Shown piece after piece: positions 1 through 7,925 of a DNA stretch of 20,213 nt. Under the pieces are notes generated by a model. The model was not told the DNA's origin, searched no databases, and saw only the letters and a list, made by a program, of their open reading frames with translations. Position numbers and translations under genes: made by a program. Each line of letters begins with the position of its first letter. Positions within the stretch are counted from its first letter, which is position 1. Source of the DNA: a virus; the IMG/VR virus record IMGVR_UViG_3300040962_000014, positions 1 through 20,213 of that record; one strand, written 5' to 3'.

Positions 1-30
1 CATAAAACTTACTTCCAAGAATAAAAAAGG

Positions 31-38
31 TATAAATA
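31..38 (+). promoter_or_regulatory. T4-type late promoter for gp13
   Basis: Perfect 8/8 match to the T4 late promoter box TATAAATA, the sequence recognised by gp55-directed host RNA polymerase. In T4 the box spans -13 to -6, which puts the start at about 44, giving a 22-nt leader before the gp13 ATG at 66. That leader contains an AGGA Shine-Dalgarno at 51-54. It heads the neck/terminase gene run. Bases 1-30 show no recognisable gene end. Confidence 0.8.
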
Positions 39-65
39 GTAGTATACGAGAGGAATACTACTATT

Positions 66-881
66 ATGGCAACACCGAACAGTAAAGCAACATTAAAAGA
101 ATACATTAAGAGAAAACTGGGAGCTCCTGTTCTAGAAATCAATGTGGACGATGACCAGTTTGATGACAGAATTGACGAAGCCGTTCAGTATTTCCAAGAG
201 TACCATTATGACGGTTCTATCCGTGTATACTTAAAACATCAACTAACTTCTGATAATCTAGTGACTATGAGGTCAGACGAGACCTTCACAGAGACTTCAG
301 CTGGTACTCACGCATACACAGACCAACAAGTAAAACAACAACAAAATTATATCGTATTACCTGAGTTTGTTCTTGCAGTGAATAGAATTTTCCCATTCAC
401 TGATAAACACAATCTCAATATGTTTGACCTTAGATATCAATTAAGGTTGAATGATTTATATGATTTGTCTGCAACAAATATATTGTATTATAACATGGTA
501 CAAGAACACATTTCTTTATTAGACAATATACTTGTCGGACAAGTTCCTATTAGATACAAACAACATATGAATAGATTGTATCTAGATGCAGATATAGAAG
601 CTCTGAATGCAAACGAGTTTCTTATCATTGAATGTCATAGAAAAATAGACCCTAATGATTTCACAGATATCTATAATGACATGTGGTTGAAAAGATATGC
701 AACTGCATTAGTCAAATATCAGTGGGGAGAAAACTTATCTAAATTTCAAGGGATTACTTTGCCAGGCGGAATAACTTTAGATGCCTCGGAAATGAAATCT
801 CAAGCACAAGAGGAAATAACAAAATTAGAGGAAGAGTCAAGATTAAATTATGAACTTCCAATCATGGACTTAATGGGGTAA
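66..881 (+). CDS. 13: neck protein gp13 (head completion)
   Basis: Predicted T4-like neck protein gp13, which with gp14 forms the collar that seals the filled head and accepts the tail. The 271-aa product is a little shorter than T4 gp13 (about 309 aa). The N-terminal part has the usual look of this family: a short helical start, then a DDxFDDRIDEAVQYFQEYHYDG stretch split around residues 27-49. The start is the first ATG after a late promoter at 31-38 and an AGGA Shine-Dalgarno at 51-54. gp14 follows after 3 bp, and the next genes are gp15, gp16 and gp17, exactly the T4 order, which supports the assignment more strongly than any single motif. It is expected to be expressed late. No truncation or frameshift is seen. 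Confidence 0.9.
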   Translation: MATPNSKATLKEYIKRKLGAPVLEINVDDDQFDDRIDEAVQYFQEYHYDGSIRVYLKHQLTSDNLVTMRSDETFTETSAGTHAYTDQQVKQQQNYIVLPEFVLAVNRIFPFTDKHNLNMFDLRYQLRLNDLYDLSATNILYYNMVQEHISLLDNILVGQVPIRYKQHMNRLYLDADIEALNANEFLIIECHRKIDPNDFTDIYNDMWLKRYATALVKYQWGENLSKFQGITLPGGITLDASEMKSQAQEEITKLEEESRLNYELPIMDLMG

Positions 882-884
882 TAA

Positions 885-1742
885 ATGCCTACAAATGTAT
901 TTTTTAACCATGCAGTAGCAACTGAACAACATCTTGTAGAGGATTTGATTGTTGAGTCACTTAGAATGTATGGACATGATGTCTTATATCTACCAAGACA
1001 AATAGTAGAAGAAGACACAATTTTTACGGAAGATGTACAGGCCACATTCGGTGACGCCTATTCCGTTGAAATGTATCTTTCGAATGTTGAAGGTTATGAG
1101 GGACAAGAGGATTTAGCCACTAAGTTTGGTGTCGATATTAATGACGATGCCGAATTCATAATGAGTGTAAGAACATGGGAGAGATTTGTTTCCCTTGATT
1201 CAAACCTTGTAGTTTCTGCAAGACCTAACGAAGGTGATTTGATTTACTTCCCTATGACAGGTCATTTATTTGAAATCAGATTTGTTTCAGACCCCGACCC
1301 ATTCTATCAATTAGGAAAAATATATGTTTTCAAAATGCAAGTATCCCTATTCGAATACAGTGGAGAGGATTTCGATACTGGTACTTCTGCAGACTTAGTA
1401 GAAGCAGACCAAGCTTACACAATCGAACTCACAATGACTGGTTCAGGAAACTACACTCATGGAGAGAATTTAACTACTGTTATTGACGGAGTCACAACGA
1501 CAGTTGGAGAGGTTGTACTATGGCAACCACAAGCAAATAAACTTACAATTAAGGATAACACTAAGACACTACAAATTGGAGATGTACTCACGGGTGTGAC
1601 TTCTACAACTGCTAGACCTATAGGAAGTATTGTAGATGTTCTAACATTTGAGAACTTATCTTCTGCACAAAATAAAGACTTCGAAGATAAGGATAGTAAT
1701 TACTTAGACTTTAGTGAAGTGAATCCTTTCGGTGAACCATAA
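885..1742 (+). CDS. 14: neck protein gp14 (head completion)
   Basis: Predicted T4-like neck protein gp14, the partner of gp13 in the head-tail connector collar. The protein is 285 aa, against about 256 aa in T4. The N-terminal region (FFNHAVATEQHLVEDLIVE, residues 6-24) and the segment with WERFVS and RPNEGDLIYFP (about residues 98-123) are typical of the family. The C-terminal third is rich in Thr, Val and Asp, is beta-like, and probably accounts for the extra length. It starts 3 bp after gp13. Its stop codon overlaps the gp15 start in a TAATG arrangement, so gp15 is probably translationally coupled to it. The reading frame is intact. The call rests on sequence character plus synteny between gp13 and gp15. 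Confidence 0.88.
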   Translation: MPTNVFFNHAVATEQHLVEDLIVESLRMYGHDVLYLPRQIVEEDTIFTEDVQATFGDAYSVEMYLSNVEGYEGQEDLATKFGVDINDDAEFIMSVRTWERFVSLDSNLVVSARPNEGDLIYFPMTGHLFEIRFVSDPDPFYQLGKIYVFKMQVSLFEYSGEDFDTGTSADLVEADQAYTIELTMTGSGNYTHGENLTTVIDGVTTTVGEVVLWQPQANKLTIKDNTKTLQIGDVLTGVTSTTARPIGSIVDVLTFENLSSAQNKDFEDKDSNYLDFSEVNPFGEP

Positions 1743-2791
1743 TGTTCGGAACTTTTTTCTACAACGAAACTATTAAAAGGTCGATTTCTGTATTCGGTAC
1801 TTTGTTCAATAATATACACACGAGCAAAATAAAAGCAGACGGAACAGTATTGTCTAAAAATTTAGTTCCAATATCTTATGGGCCAAAACAAAAGTTTCTA
1901 TTAAGATTACAAGACGATGTTAAAGCAAAAGACGGGAATGTCACTTCTATATCTTTACCTCGTATGGCTTTTGAATTGACAGGATTTGAATATGACGCGT
2001 CAAGACAACAAAATAAACTTATCAGAACTCAGAAAACAGTTTTAGAAACTTCTGATGTTGGAAAGAGAGGTTTTCAATATCAACCAGCACCATACAATTT
2101 AACCTTTACATTATCGATATTATCAAAGAATGCCATAGACGCATTACAGATAGTAGAACAAATACTTCCATACTTTCAACCTGAATATACAGTATCAATG
2201 AAAATGGTTGATAGTATGAGTGAGGTAAGAGATGTACCAATCTTTTTAAATTCTGTTGCAATGGACGACCAATACGAAGGTGAATTTGTAGAAAGAAGAG
2301 TTATAGAATACACATTAGAATTTACTATGAAGACATACTTCTTTGGCCCTGTTTATACTGGAGAGGTCATTAAGAATGTTATTGAAAGAGATTATATAAA
2401 CGATAGTGTTGCAGCTGGATTTACATCAACAGAAATTAATAATTCAGGATTGGTTAAGGAAGTCAAACACTACGAACCAGCCTTCGCTGCAAGGTCAAAT
2501 GCAGTAGTCAACTCAAATACAGTCACTTTTCCAAGTGCAATAAATAGTAAGATAAGTGTTGGAGACGAAGTATTTGGTACAAATCTAACAACGAATCCAA
2601 CTATTTCAAGTATTGCAAGTGATAAATTATCGATTGTATTAAGTAATCAAGTTAATTTTAGTGCAAACACAAACTTGAAATTCGTAGGTTCTGTTGACCC
2701 AAGTGATACATTTGTGGTTGCAGAAACAGTGACTTTTTATGATGAGGGTGGTGGTAATACATTTGAAGAAGACACCGCTAGTGATGGATAA
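1742..2791 (+). CDS. 15: tail sheath stabilizer / tail completion protein gp15
   Basis: Predicted gp15, the hexameric protein capping the finished T4-type tail, stabilising the sheath and joining the tail to the neck. The 349-aa product is longer than T4 gp15 (about 272 aa). The first 220 residues carry the conserved family core, with FGTFFYNETIKR at the N-terminus, LPRMAFELTGFEYD around residue 75 and EYTLEFTMKTYFFGP near 190-203. The extra length is a C-terminal domain of about 130 residues rich in Asn, Ser, Thr and Val that looks like an added beta domain. The start overlaps the gp14 stop (TAATG). The small terminase gene begins 2 bp after its stop. Its function in the tail is inferred from the family. 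Confidence 0.88.
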   Translation: MFGTFFYNETIKRSISVFGTLFNNIHTSKIKADGTVLSKNLVPISYGPKQKFLLRLQDDVKAKDGNVTSISLPRMAFELTGFEYDASRQQNKLIRTQKTVLETSDVGKRGFQYQPAPYNLTFTLSILSKNAIDALQIVEQILPYFQPEYTVSMKMVDSMSEVRDVPIFLNSVAMDDQYEGEFVERRVIEYTLEFTMKTYFFGPVYTGEVIKNVIERDYINDSVAAGFTSTEINNSGLVKEVKHYEPAFAARSNAVVNSNTVTFPSAINSKISVGDEVFGTNLTTNPTISSIASDKLSIVLSNQVNFSANTNLKFVGSVDPSDTFVVAETVTFYDEGGGNTFEEDTASDG

Positions 2792-2793
2792 TT

Positions 2794-3207
2794 ATGGCAA
2801 AAGAAATAGACCAAAAGTTAGATAATCTTCTAGATATCAACTCTGATATCAAACAAGAAACCCGATTAGTTAAATTACCTGATAGGGACAAGAATATCGA
2901 ATCAGACTACAGATATGCTAGAGAGAACCTATATGACCTCGTAGAACGCGGTCAGGACGCTATAGACGGCATATTAGAACTATCCAAGGAGACAGAACAC
3001 CCTCGTGCATATGAGGTTGCTGGACAACTCATAAAGACTGTATCCGAAACTGCAGAAAAGTTAATCGACATACAGAAGAAGTTGAAGGACTTAGAGAAAG
3101 AAGATAGTTCAGTAAGAACTCAACACAATCACTTATATGTCGGTTCGACAAGTGAATTGCAGAAGTTCTTAAAAAAGGAGTCTAAGAAAGATGGAAATTC
3201 AACCTAA
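2794..3207 (+). CDS. 16: terminase small subunit gp16
   Basis: Predicted small terminase subunit, the DNA-recognition and regulatory partner of the gp17 packaging motor. It is 137 aa, against 164 aa in T4. The mostly helical sequence contains the conserved central block DYRYARENLYDLVERGQ (residues about 39-55) followed by DGILELSKETEHPRAYEVA (about 58-76), a signature I recognise from T4-like gp16 proteins. The region after that (SETAEKLIDIQKKLKDLEKE) is a likely coiled coil used for ring formation. Its last 17 bases overlap the start of the methyltransferase-like gene, which separates it from gp17, whereas in T4 genes 16 and 17 are adjacent. The ATG lies 2 bp after gp15, so translation is probably coupled. 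Confidence 0.87.
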   Translation: MAKEIDQKLDNLLDINSDIKQETRLVKLPDRDKNIESDYRYARENLYDLVERGQDAIDGILELSKETEHPRAYEVAGQLIKTVSETAEKLIDIQKKLKDLEKEDSSVRTQHNHLYVGSTSELQKFLKKESKKDGNST

Positions 3208-3739
3208 CGAATACAACCCGATACCGATACCCGAAGTCACAGAAGGAGAACCATTTTGGTTATTAGCTCTAGGTCATTTAACTAGACACAACTCAAAAAT
3301 ATTTCAATTAGATACTTCAAAGTACGACGCATACGAAACATGGATAAGAGATAATGTCAAAGATAAAACAGTATGTGTATTGGGAACTGGTGTAGGAACT
3401 TTATTACACCTTGCAGATTATTACGGTGCAAAAAAATGTATAGGATTAGATTCTGATAATTGGATATGTGTTTATTTAAAAGGTTTGTATCCACATATGG
3501 AGATACATAATTCTAATTATTACAAAGTAGAATGGCCAGAAGCAGACATATATTTACACAATGGTTGTACACAAACATTTTTACAGAGAGCAGAAAATTT
3601 AAATAAGAAAGTATTTCCACCTGTTTGTAATATAGAACTTGTTATGAAAACAAGAGACGATTTAATTACAGACGGTGTTATGGATTTTTCAGATACACAT
3701 GCAAGAGCGTATCAAGAACTTGGTAGGATAAATGGTTAA
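3191..3739 (+). CDS. class I SAM-dependent methyltransferase-like protein
   Basis: 182-aa protein of uncertain function lying between small and large terminase, a position not occupied in T4. Residues 61-89 read as the nucleotide-binding core of a class I methyltransferase: a hydrophobic strand ending in GTGVGT (motif I, residues 65-70), a helix, then a strand ending in GLDSD (residues 85-89), whose acid would hold the SAM ribose. A further strand ends at ADIYLHN (118-124), the place of motif IV, but there is no NPPY/DPPY of DNA adenine or N4-cytosine methylases, so the substrate cannot be predicted. It is short for a complete methyltransferase. The ATG follows an AAGGAG Shine-Dalgarno (3175-3180), overlaps the gp16 end by 17 bp and runs 8 bp into gp17, so it belongs to the late packaging operon. 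It could also be a degenerate, non-catalytic Rossmann protein. Confidence 0.6.
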   Translation: MEIQPNEYNPIPIPEVTEGEPFWLLALGHLTRHNSKIFQLDTSKYDAYETWIRDNVKDKTVCVLGTGVGTLLHLADYYGAKKCIGLDSDNWICVYLKGLYPHMEIHNSNYYKVEWPEADIYLHNGCTQTFLQRAENLNKKVFPPVCNIELVMKTRDDLITDGVMDFSDTHARAYQELGRING

Positions 3740-5336
3740 ACCAGTAAACGAAGGATACTTAGGGAACACCCTCATTAAAAGAGCTGGTGTCGAGACTCAG
3801 TATACCGAGGAAGAACTGAATGAATACATGAAGTGTTCAAAAGACCCTACACATTTTATTGAACAATATACACAAATTATATCACTTGACGAAGGTATGG
3901 TTCCTTTTCAACTTCGTGGATATCAAGAAGACCTCATAAACTTCTATGACGAAAATAGATTCAATGTTGTTCTTGCAAGTAGACAGAGTGGTAAATCTAT
4001 CACTTCGTGTGCATACTTATTATGGTATCTCTTATTTCACCCCGAAGTCACCGTGGCTGTTCTTGCAAACAAAGGTGCAATTGCAAGAGAAATGATTGCA
4101 AGAATCGTGACCATGTTGGAGTCTGTACCATTTTTCTTACAGCCAGGCGTCAAGATTCTTAACAAAGGTTCGATAGAATTTGCAAATGATTCAAAAGTAG
4201 TTGCAGCTGCAACGAGTTCTAGTTCGATTCGTGGTATGTCAATCAACTTACTATACTTGGACGAGTTTGCATTCGTAGACGATGCAGATACATTCTATAC
4301 TGCAACATATCCCGTAATCACCTCGGGTAAAGATTCAAAGGTTATTATTACTTCTACTGCAAACGGTGTGGGTAATATGTTCCATAAGATATATGAATCT
4401 GCAGTACACGGACAATCAGAATACAAACACTTTATAATAAACTGGTATGATGTGCCAGGCAGAGACGAAGAATGGAAAGAAATGACCATTGCAAACACAT
4501 CAGAAGCTCAGTTTGAACAAGAATATGGAAACTCATTCTTAGGTACTGGTAATACATTGATAAATGCAGATACCTTGTTAGGTCTCAAAGCATGGGAACC
4601 TGAATGGAATAGAGATAATATAAATGTATATAAGAGACCTATACAGGGTCACGAATATATTTGTACAGTAGATGTTGCAAAAGGAAGAGGTATGGACTAT
4701 TCAACCTTCTCCGTGTTTGATGTATCTACGAAACCTTTTGAACAGGTTTGTACTTATAGAGACAGTATGATAAGTCCCATGCTGTTTCCCGATATTATAA
4801 ATAAGTATGTAAAAGCATATAATGAAGCATTAGTCATAATAGAAAATAATGCAGAGGGTGGTATGGTTGCAACTCAGTTGCACTATGACATAGAATATCC
4901 AAATGTCTTTACCCAAGGTCAACTCAAAGCAGAAGATATTGGGGTCACTGTAAATAAAAAGATAAAAAGGATTGGGTGTTCTACTCTCAAAGAATTATTA
5001 GAGGAAAACAGACTAAATGTTATAGACAGAGCTACTATAACAGAACTCATGACTTTTGTCACGAAGGGTAATTCTTTCGAAGCTGACAGAGGATACCATG
5101 ACGATATGGTTATGAATCTCGTATTATTCAGTTGGTTTATTACCACTGAATACTTCTATAATTTAACGGATACACAGGTCAAAAACTTGTTATACGCAGA
5201 ACAACAGAAGTTAATAGAAGACGATGTATTACCCGCGGGGGTGTTTGGAGAGGTAAAACCCGAGGAAACTACCTTTGTAGACGACCAAGGAGACCGTTGG
5301 TTCACTAAAGATATGTCAAATGAGATGAAATGGTAG
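3732..5336 (+). CDS. 17: terminase large subunit gp17 (packaging ATPase/nuclease)
   Basis: Large terminase, the motor that pumps concatemeric DNA into the prohead and cuts it at headful. The protein is 534 aa (T4, 610 aa), with both domains intact. The ATPase domain has an adenine-binding segment PFQLRGYQ (58-65), Walker A SRQSGKS (83-89), Walker B LLYLDEFAF with D177/E178, and a coupling motif TSTANG (208-212). The RNase H-like nuclease domain shows the acidic residues expected of the family: D314 in TVDVAKGRGMDYSTF, E371 in ENNAEGG, and D457/D458 in GYHDDMV. The start overlaps the previous gene by 8 bp and has an AGGA Shine-Dalgarno just upstream. It is followed by a 65-bp gap containing a late promoter for gp18. 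Confidence 0.97.
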   Translation: MVKPVNEGYLGNTLIKRAGVETQYTEEELNEYMKCSKDPTHFIEQYTQIISLDEGMVPFQLRGYQEDLINFYDENRFNVVLASRQSGKSITSCAYLLWYLLFHPEVTVAVLANKGAIAREMIARIVTMLESVPFFLQPGVKILNKGSIEFANDSKVVAAATSSSSIRGMSINLLYLDEFAFVDDADTFYTATYPVITSGKDSKVIITSTANGVGNMFHKIYESAVHGQSEYKHFIINWYDVPGRDEEWKEMTIANTSEAQFEQEYGNSFLGTGNTLINADTLLGLKAWEPEWNRDNINVYKRPIQGHEYICTVDVAKGRGMDYSTFSVFDVSTKPFEQVCTYRDSMISPMLFPDIINKYVKAYNEALVIIENNAEGGMVATQLHYDIEYPNVFTQGQLKAEDIGVTVNKKIKRIGCSTLKELLEENRLNVIDRATITELMTFVTKGNSFEADRGYHDDMVMNLVLFSWFITTEYFYNLTDTQVKNLLYAEQQKLIEDDVLPAGVFGEVKPEETTFVDDQGDRWFTKDMSNEMKW

Positions 5337-5356
5337 TTCATTAGAGTTAGCGAAGT

Positions 5357-5364
5357 TATAAATA
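5357..5364 (+). promoter_or_regulatory. T4-type late promoter for gp18
   Basis: Perfect TATAAATA late box in the gap between gp17 and gp18. The predicted start is near 5370, giving a leader of about 32 nt that contains an AGGAG Shine-Dalgarno at 5391-5395, seven to eight bases before the gp18 ATG at 5402. Strong initiation signals fit the large copy number of sheath protein. Confidence 0.82.
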
Positions 5365-5401
5365 AAACAGTAAACAACTTTTACATTAACAGGAGAAAAA
5401 T

Positions 5402-7375
5402 ATGGCATTTCAAGTATCACCAGGCGTTCAGGTCAAAGAAATAGACTTGACAAATGTTGTGCCTGCAGTTTCTTCCACTGTTGGAGGATTCGCGGGTGCG
5501 TTCAGATGGGGCCCTGTTGATGAAGTAGTATCAGTTTCAGATAGTCAAGGTTTAGTAGATAATTTCTATACACCTGCCGATACAAACGCAGGTGCAGAGG
5601 ATTTCTATTCTGCAGAGGCTTTCTTAAGATATGGTTCATCATTAAAAGTTGTTCGTGTTGCAAGTGCAGATGCTTATAATGCAAACAACGGTGGAGACAC
5701 TGATGCAAGCATCAAGAATCTAGACGCATACCAATCAGGTTTTGAAAGTGGTGGTGCAGCTGGAACTATAGGTACATTTGCTGCAAAATATCCAGGCGCA
5801 ATTGGAAACTCACTAAAAGTCAGTGTTTGTGCATCACCTGATGCATACTTCAATGATAATGTGACAACCTTAGACGCAGAAGAAGCTGCTGGTCAAACAG
5901 TGATTAGTGTGACTTCTGAAAGTGGATTCCAAATCAGAGATATTGTCAGATTTGGTACTGACACTCAAGAATACAGAGTGACAGCAACTGCAACAGGAAC
6001 AATAACCATAGAAGCCCTTAATCAACCAGCTGGAACTGGTCTAGTTAGCACAGTTGCTAACTCAACACAAGTTCACAGATATTGGGAGTTTTACAACTTA
6101 TTTGATAAAGCCCCAGGCACATCTGCTTCTGCAACTGCAGCTTCAGGTAGTGCAGACGAAATTCATGTAGTCGTAGTAGACGAAGACGGAGTTATCTCAG
6201 GAAAACAACACGAAGTCCTAGAAACTTACGGATTTGTTTCATGTGCATCAGACGCTAAAGACGCACAGGGTGCTGCAAATTACTACAAAACAAAAATTAA
6301 TAACGAGTCAGAGTGGATATGGTGGACTGGTCACAGTACATCAACTCATGCAGCTGCAAACAGTGTGACAACTCACGCAGGTTCAGCCTCAGTTGCATTT
6401 GGAAGACCTTCTGCACCAATTACTACTTCATTAGCTAATGGTGCTGACGGAGCTGACTTATCACCTGCTGTCAAGTACGGTGGTTATGTCGACAACTTCG
6501 GAGACGCGGAAACTGTAGATGTATCTTTCCTAATTGTAGGTTCTACAAGAACTTCAAATGGAGATGTATTAGCAGACCACAACTCTATCGTTAATCAATT
6601 AATTCAAATTGCAGAAAACAGAAAAGACTGTATGGTGATTGCATCACCAAGAAGAGCCTCAGTTGTTAATGTTGCATCTGAATCAGCACAAAGTACAAAT
6701 GTTATTGCAGACTACGCGTCTGTGACTTCAAGTTCTTATGCAGTTCTAGATTCAGGTTGGGTATACCAATACGACAGATACAACGACAAATACTGTTGGG
6801 TGCCTGGCAACGGACATACAGCAGGTATTATGGCAAGGTCTGACCTATTAAGAGACCCATGGTTCTCACCAGCAGGATTCTCAAGAGGTCAATACTTAGG
6901 AATTACAAAACTTGCATTCAACCCATCGCAATCATCTAGAGATGATTTATACAGTGCAAGAATCAATCCTATAGTCACATTCCCAGGCCAAGGTACAGTT
7001 CTTTTCGGAGATAAAACTGCATTAGCGACACCTTCAGCATTCGATAGAATCAATGTCAGAAGGTTGTTCATCGTATTAGAGAAAGCAATTGCAACTGCAG
7101 CTAAATCACAACTCTTTGAATTCAACGATGCATTCACAAGAGCACAATTTAGGGCTGCTGTAGAACCTTTCCTAAGAGATGTTAAGAACAGACGAGGTCT
7201 AACAGATTTCACAGTATTATGTGATGAAACAAACAATACCGATTCAGTCATAGACAGAAACGAATTTGTATGTTCTATCTTCGTGAAACCTGCTAGAAGT
7301 ATTAACTTTATCACTCTTAACTTCGTGGCTGCAAGGTCAGGGGTTGAGTTTGAAGAAATCTACGGAGCAGTTTAA
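5402..7375 (+). CDS. 18: contractile tail sheath protein gp18
   Basis: Tail sheath subunit that polymerises around the tube and contracts on infection. At 657 aa it is almost the length of T4 gp18 (659 aa). The N-terminus has the sheath hallmark SPGVQVKEID and VGGFAGAFRWGPVDE (residues about 6-40). The C-terminal domain carries the strongly conserved region beginning NVRRLFIVLEKAI (near residue 553), through FTRAQFRAAVEPFLRDVKNRRG and DRNEFVCSIFVKPARSINFI, which forms the handshake with neighbouring sheath subunits. The middle, rich in Ala, Thr and Ser, is the variable surface insertion. It has its own late promoter and Shine-Dalgarno, and the tube gene follows after 10 bp. Confidence 0.96.
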   Translation: MAFQVSPGVQVKEIDLTNVVPAVSSTVGGFAGAFRWGPVDEVVSVSDSQGLVDNFYTPADTNAGAEDFYSAEAFLRYGSSLKVVRVASADAYNANNGGDTDASIKNLDAYQSGFESGGAAGTIGTFAAKYPGAIGNSLKVSVCASPDAYFNDNVTTLDAEEAAGQTVISVTSESGFQIRDIVRFGTDTQEYRVTATATGTITIEALNQPAGTGLVSTVANSTQVHRYWEFYNLFDKAPGTSASATAASGSADEIHVVVVDEDGVISGKQHEVLETYGFVSCASDAKDAQGAANYYKTKINNESEWIWWTGHSTSTHAAANSVTTHAGSASVAFGRPSAPITTSLANGADGADLSPAVKYGGYVDNFGDAETVDVSFLIVGSTRTSNGDVLADHNSIVNQLIQIAENRKDCMVIASPRRASVVNVASESAQSTNVIADYASVTSSSYAVLDSGWVYQYDRYNDKYCWVPGNGHTAGIMARSDLLRDPWFSPAGFSRGQYLGITKLAFNPSQSSRDDLYSARINPIVTFPGQGTVLFGDKTALATPSAFDRINVRRLFIVLEKAIATAAKSQLFEFNDAFTRAQFRAAVEPFLRDVKNRRGLTDFTVLCDETNNTDSVIDRNEFVCSIFVKPARSINFITLNFVAARSGVEFEEIYGAV

Positions 7376-7385
7376 GGAGTAAAGA

Positions 7386-7883
7386 ATGGCAACAATAGAC
7401 GAATTTAAAGCACAACTGATTGGTGGTGGCCCAAGACCAAACCGATTCAGAGTCTTCATTCCTAGAAGTGGCAATAGAATTGAGTTTCTATGTAAAGCTG
7501 CTGCAATTCCAGCTGCAACCCTAGGAGAAATACCAGTAAACTTTAGAGGACATATCCTCAAGTTAGCAGGAGATAGAACATTCGAAGATTGGTCAGTGAC
7601 TATCATTAATGATTCAGAATTTTCTGCAAGGTCAAGCTTAGAAGCATGGCAACAAGACATACAAGAACTTGATTCAGGTGTAGGTATGGCGTCTAACGAC
7701 TACCTACTATCAAGAGCATTTGTCGAACAACTAGGTAAAGACGACGCTGTCCTTGCGAGATATGAATTTTTCAACATGTATCCAAAGAACATTGCTGCTA
7801 TCGAATTAAATTACGAAACAGTAGATGCATTGGAGGAATTCACAGTTGATTTCACATATTCTCACTGGGAAAGAGTCAAGTAA
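7386..7883 (+). CDS. 19: tail tube protein gp19
   Basis: Major tail tube subunit, which forms the inner tube through which DNA exits. It is 165 aa, against 163 aa in T4. Conserved family segments include RPNRFRVFIP near the N-terminus, FLCKAAAIPAATLGEIPVNF (residues 34-53), GDRTFEDWSVTIINDSEFSAR (60-80) with the invariant GDRTF-DW, and a C-terminal strand ending EFTVDFTYSHWER. A strong AAGGAG Shine-Dalgarno (7374-7379) precedes the ATG, and the gene is probably co-transcribed with gp18 from the promoter at 5357. A second, divergent tube-like gene is found at 13934-14476. Confidence 0.95.
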   Translation: MATIDEFKAQLIGGGPRPNRFRVFIPRSGNRIEFLCKAAAIPAATLGEIPVNFRGHILKLAGDRTFEDWSVTIINDSEFSARSSLEAWQQDIQELDSGVGMASNDYLLSRAFVEQLGKDDAVLARYEFFNMYPKNIAAIELNYETVDALEEFTVDFTYSHWERVK

Positions 7884-7912
7884 TAATAGTGAGTTGACCT
7901 CTAATTTAGGGG

Positions 7913-7920
7913 TATAAATA
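7913..7920 (+). promoter_or_regulatory. T4-type late promoter for gp20
   Basis: Perfect TATAAATA. The box ends only 5 nt before the gp20 ATG at 7926. With the T4 geometry (-13 to -6) the transcript would start exactly on the A of that ATG, leaving no leader and no Shine-Dalgarno. Read-through transcripts from gp19 would carry GGGG at 7909-7912, too far away to be a good ribosome site. Confidence 0.75.
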
Positions 7921-7925
7921 TAGTT

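Noticed and set aside
4796-4803. Perfect TATAAATA inside gp17
   Set aside because: Internal to coding sequence and not followed by a gene start within several hundred bases, so most likely chance in AT-rich DNA.
6889-7314. 141-codon antisense open frame opposite gp18
   Set aside because: It lies entirely opposite the conserved C-terminal domain of the sheath gene, has no ribosome site, and its composition mirrors the codon bias of the sense gene.
7337-7660. 107-codon antisense open frame across the gp18/gp19 junction
   Set aside because: Shadow of two well-supported sense genes. All real genes in the window are on the + strand.
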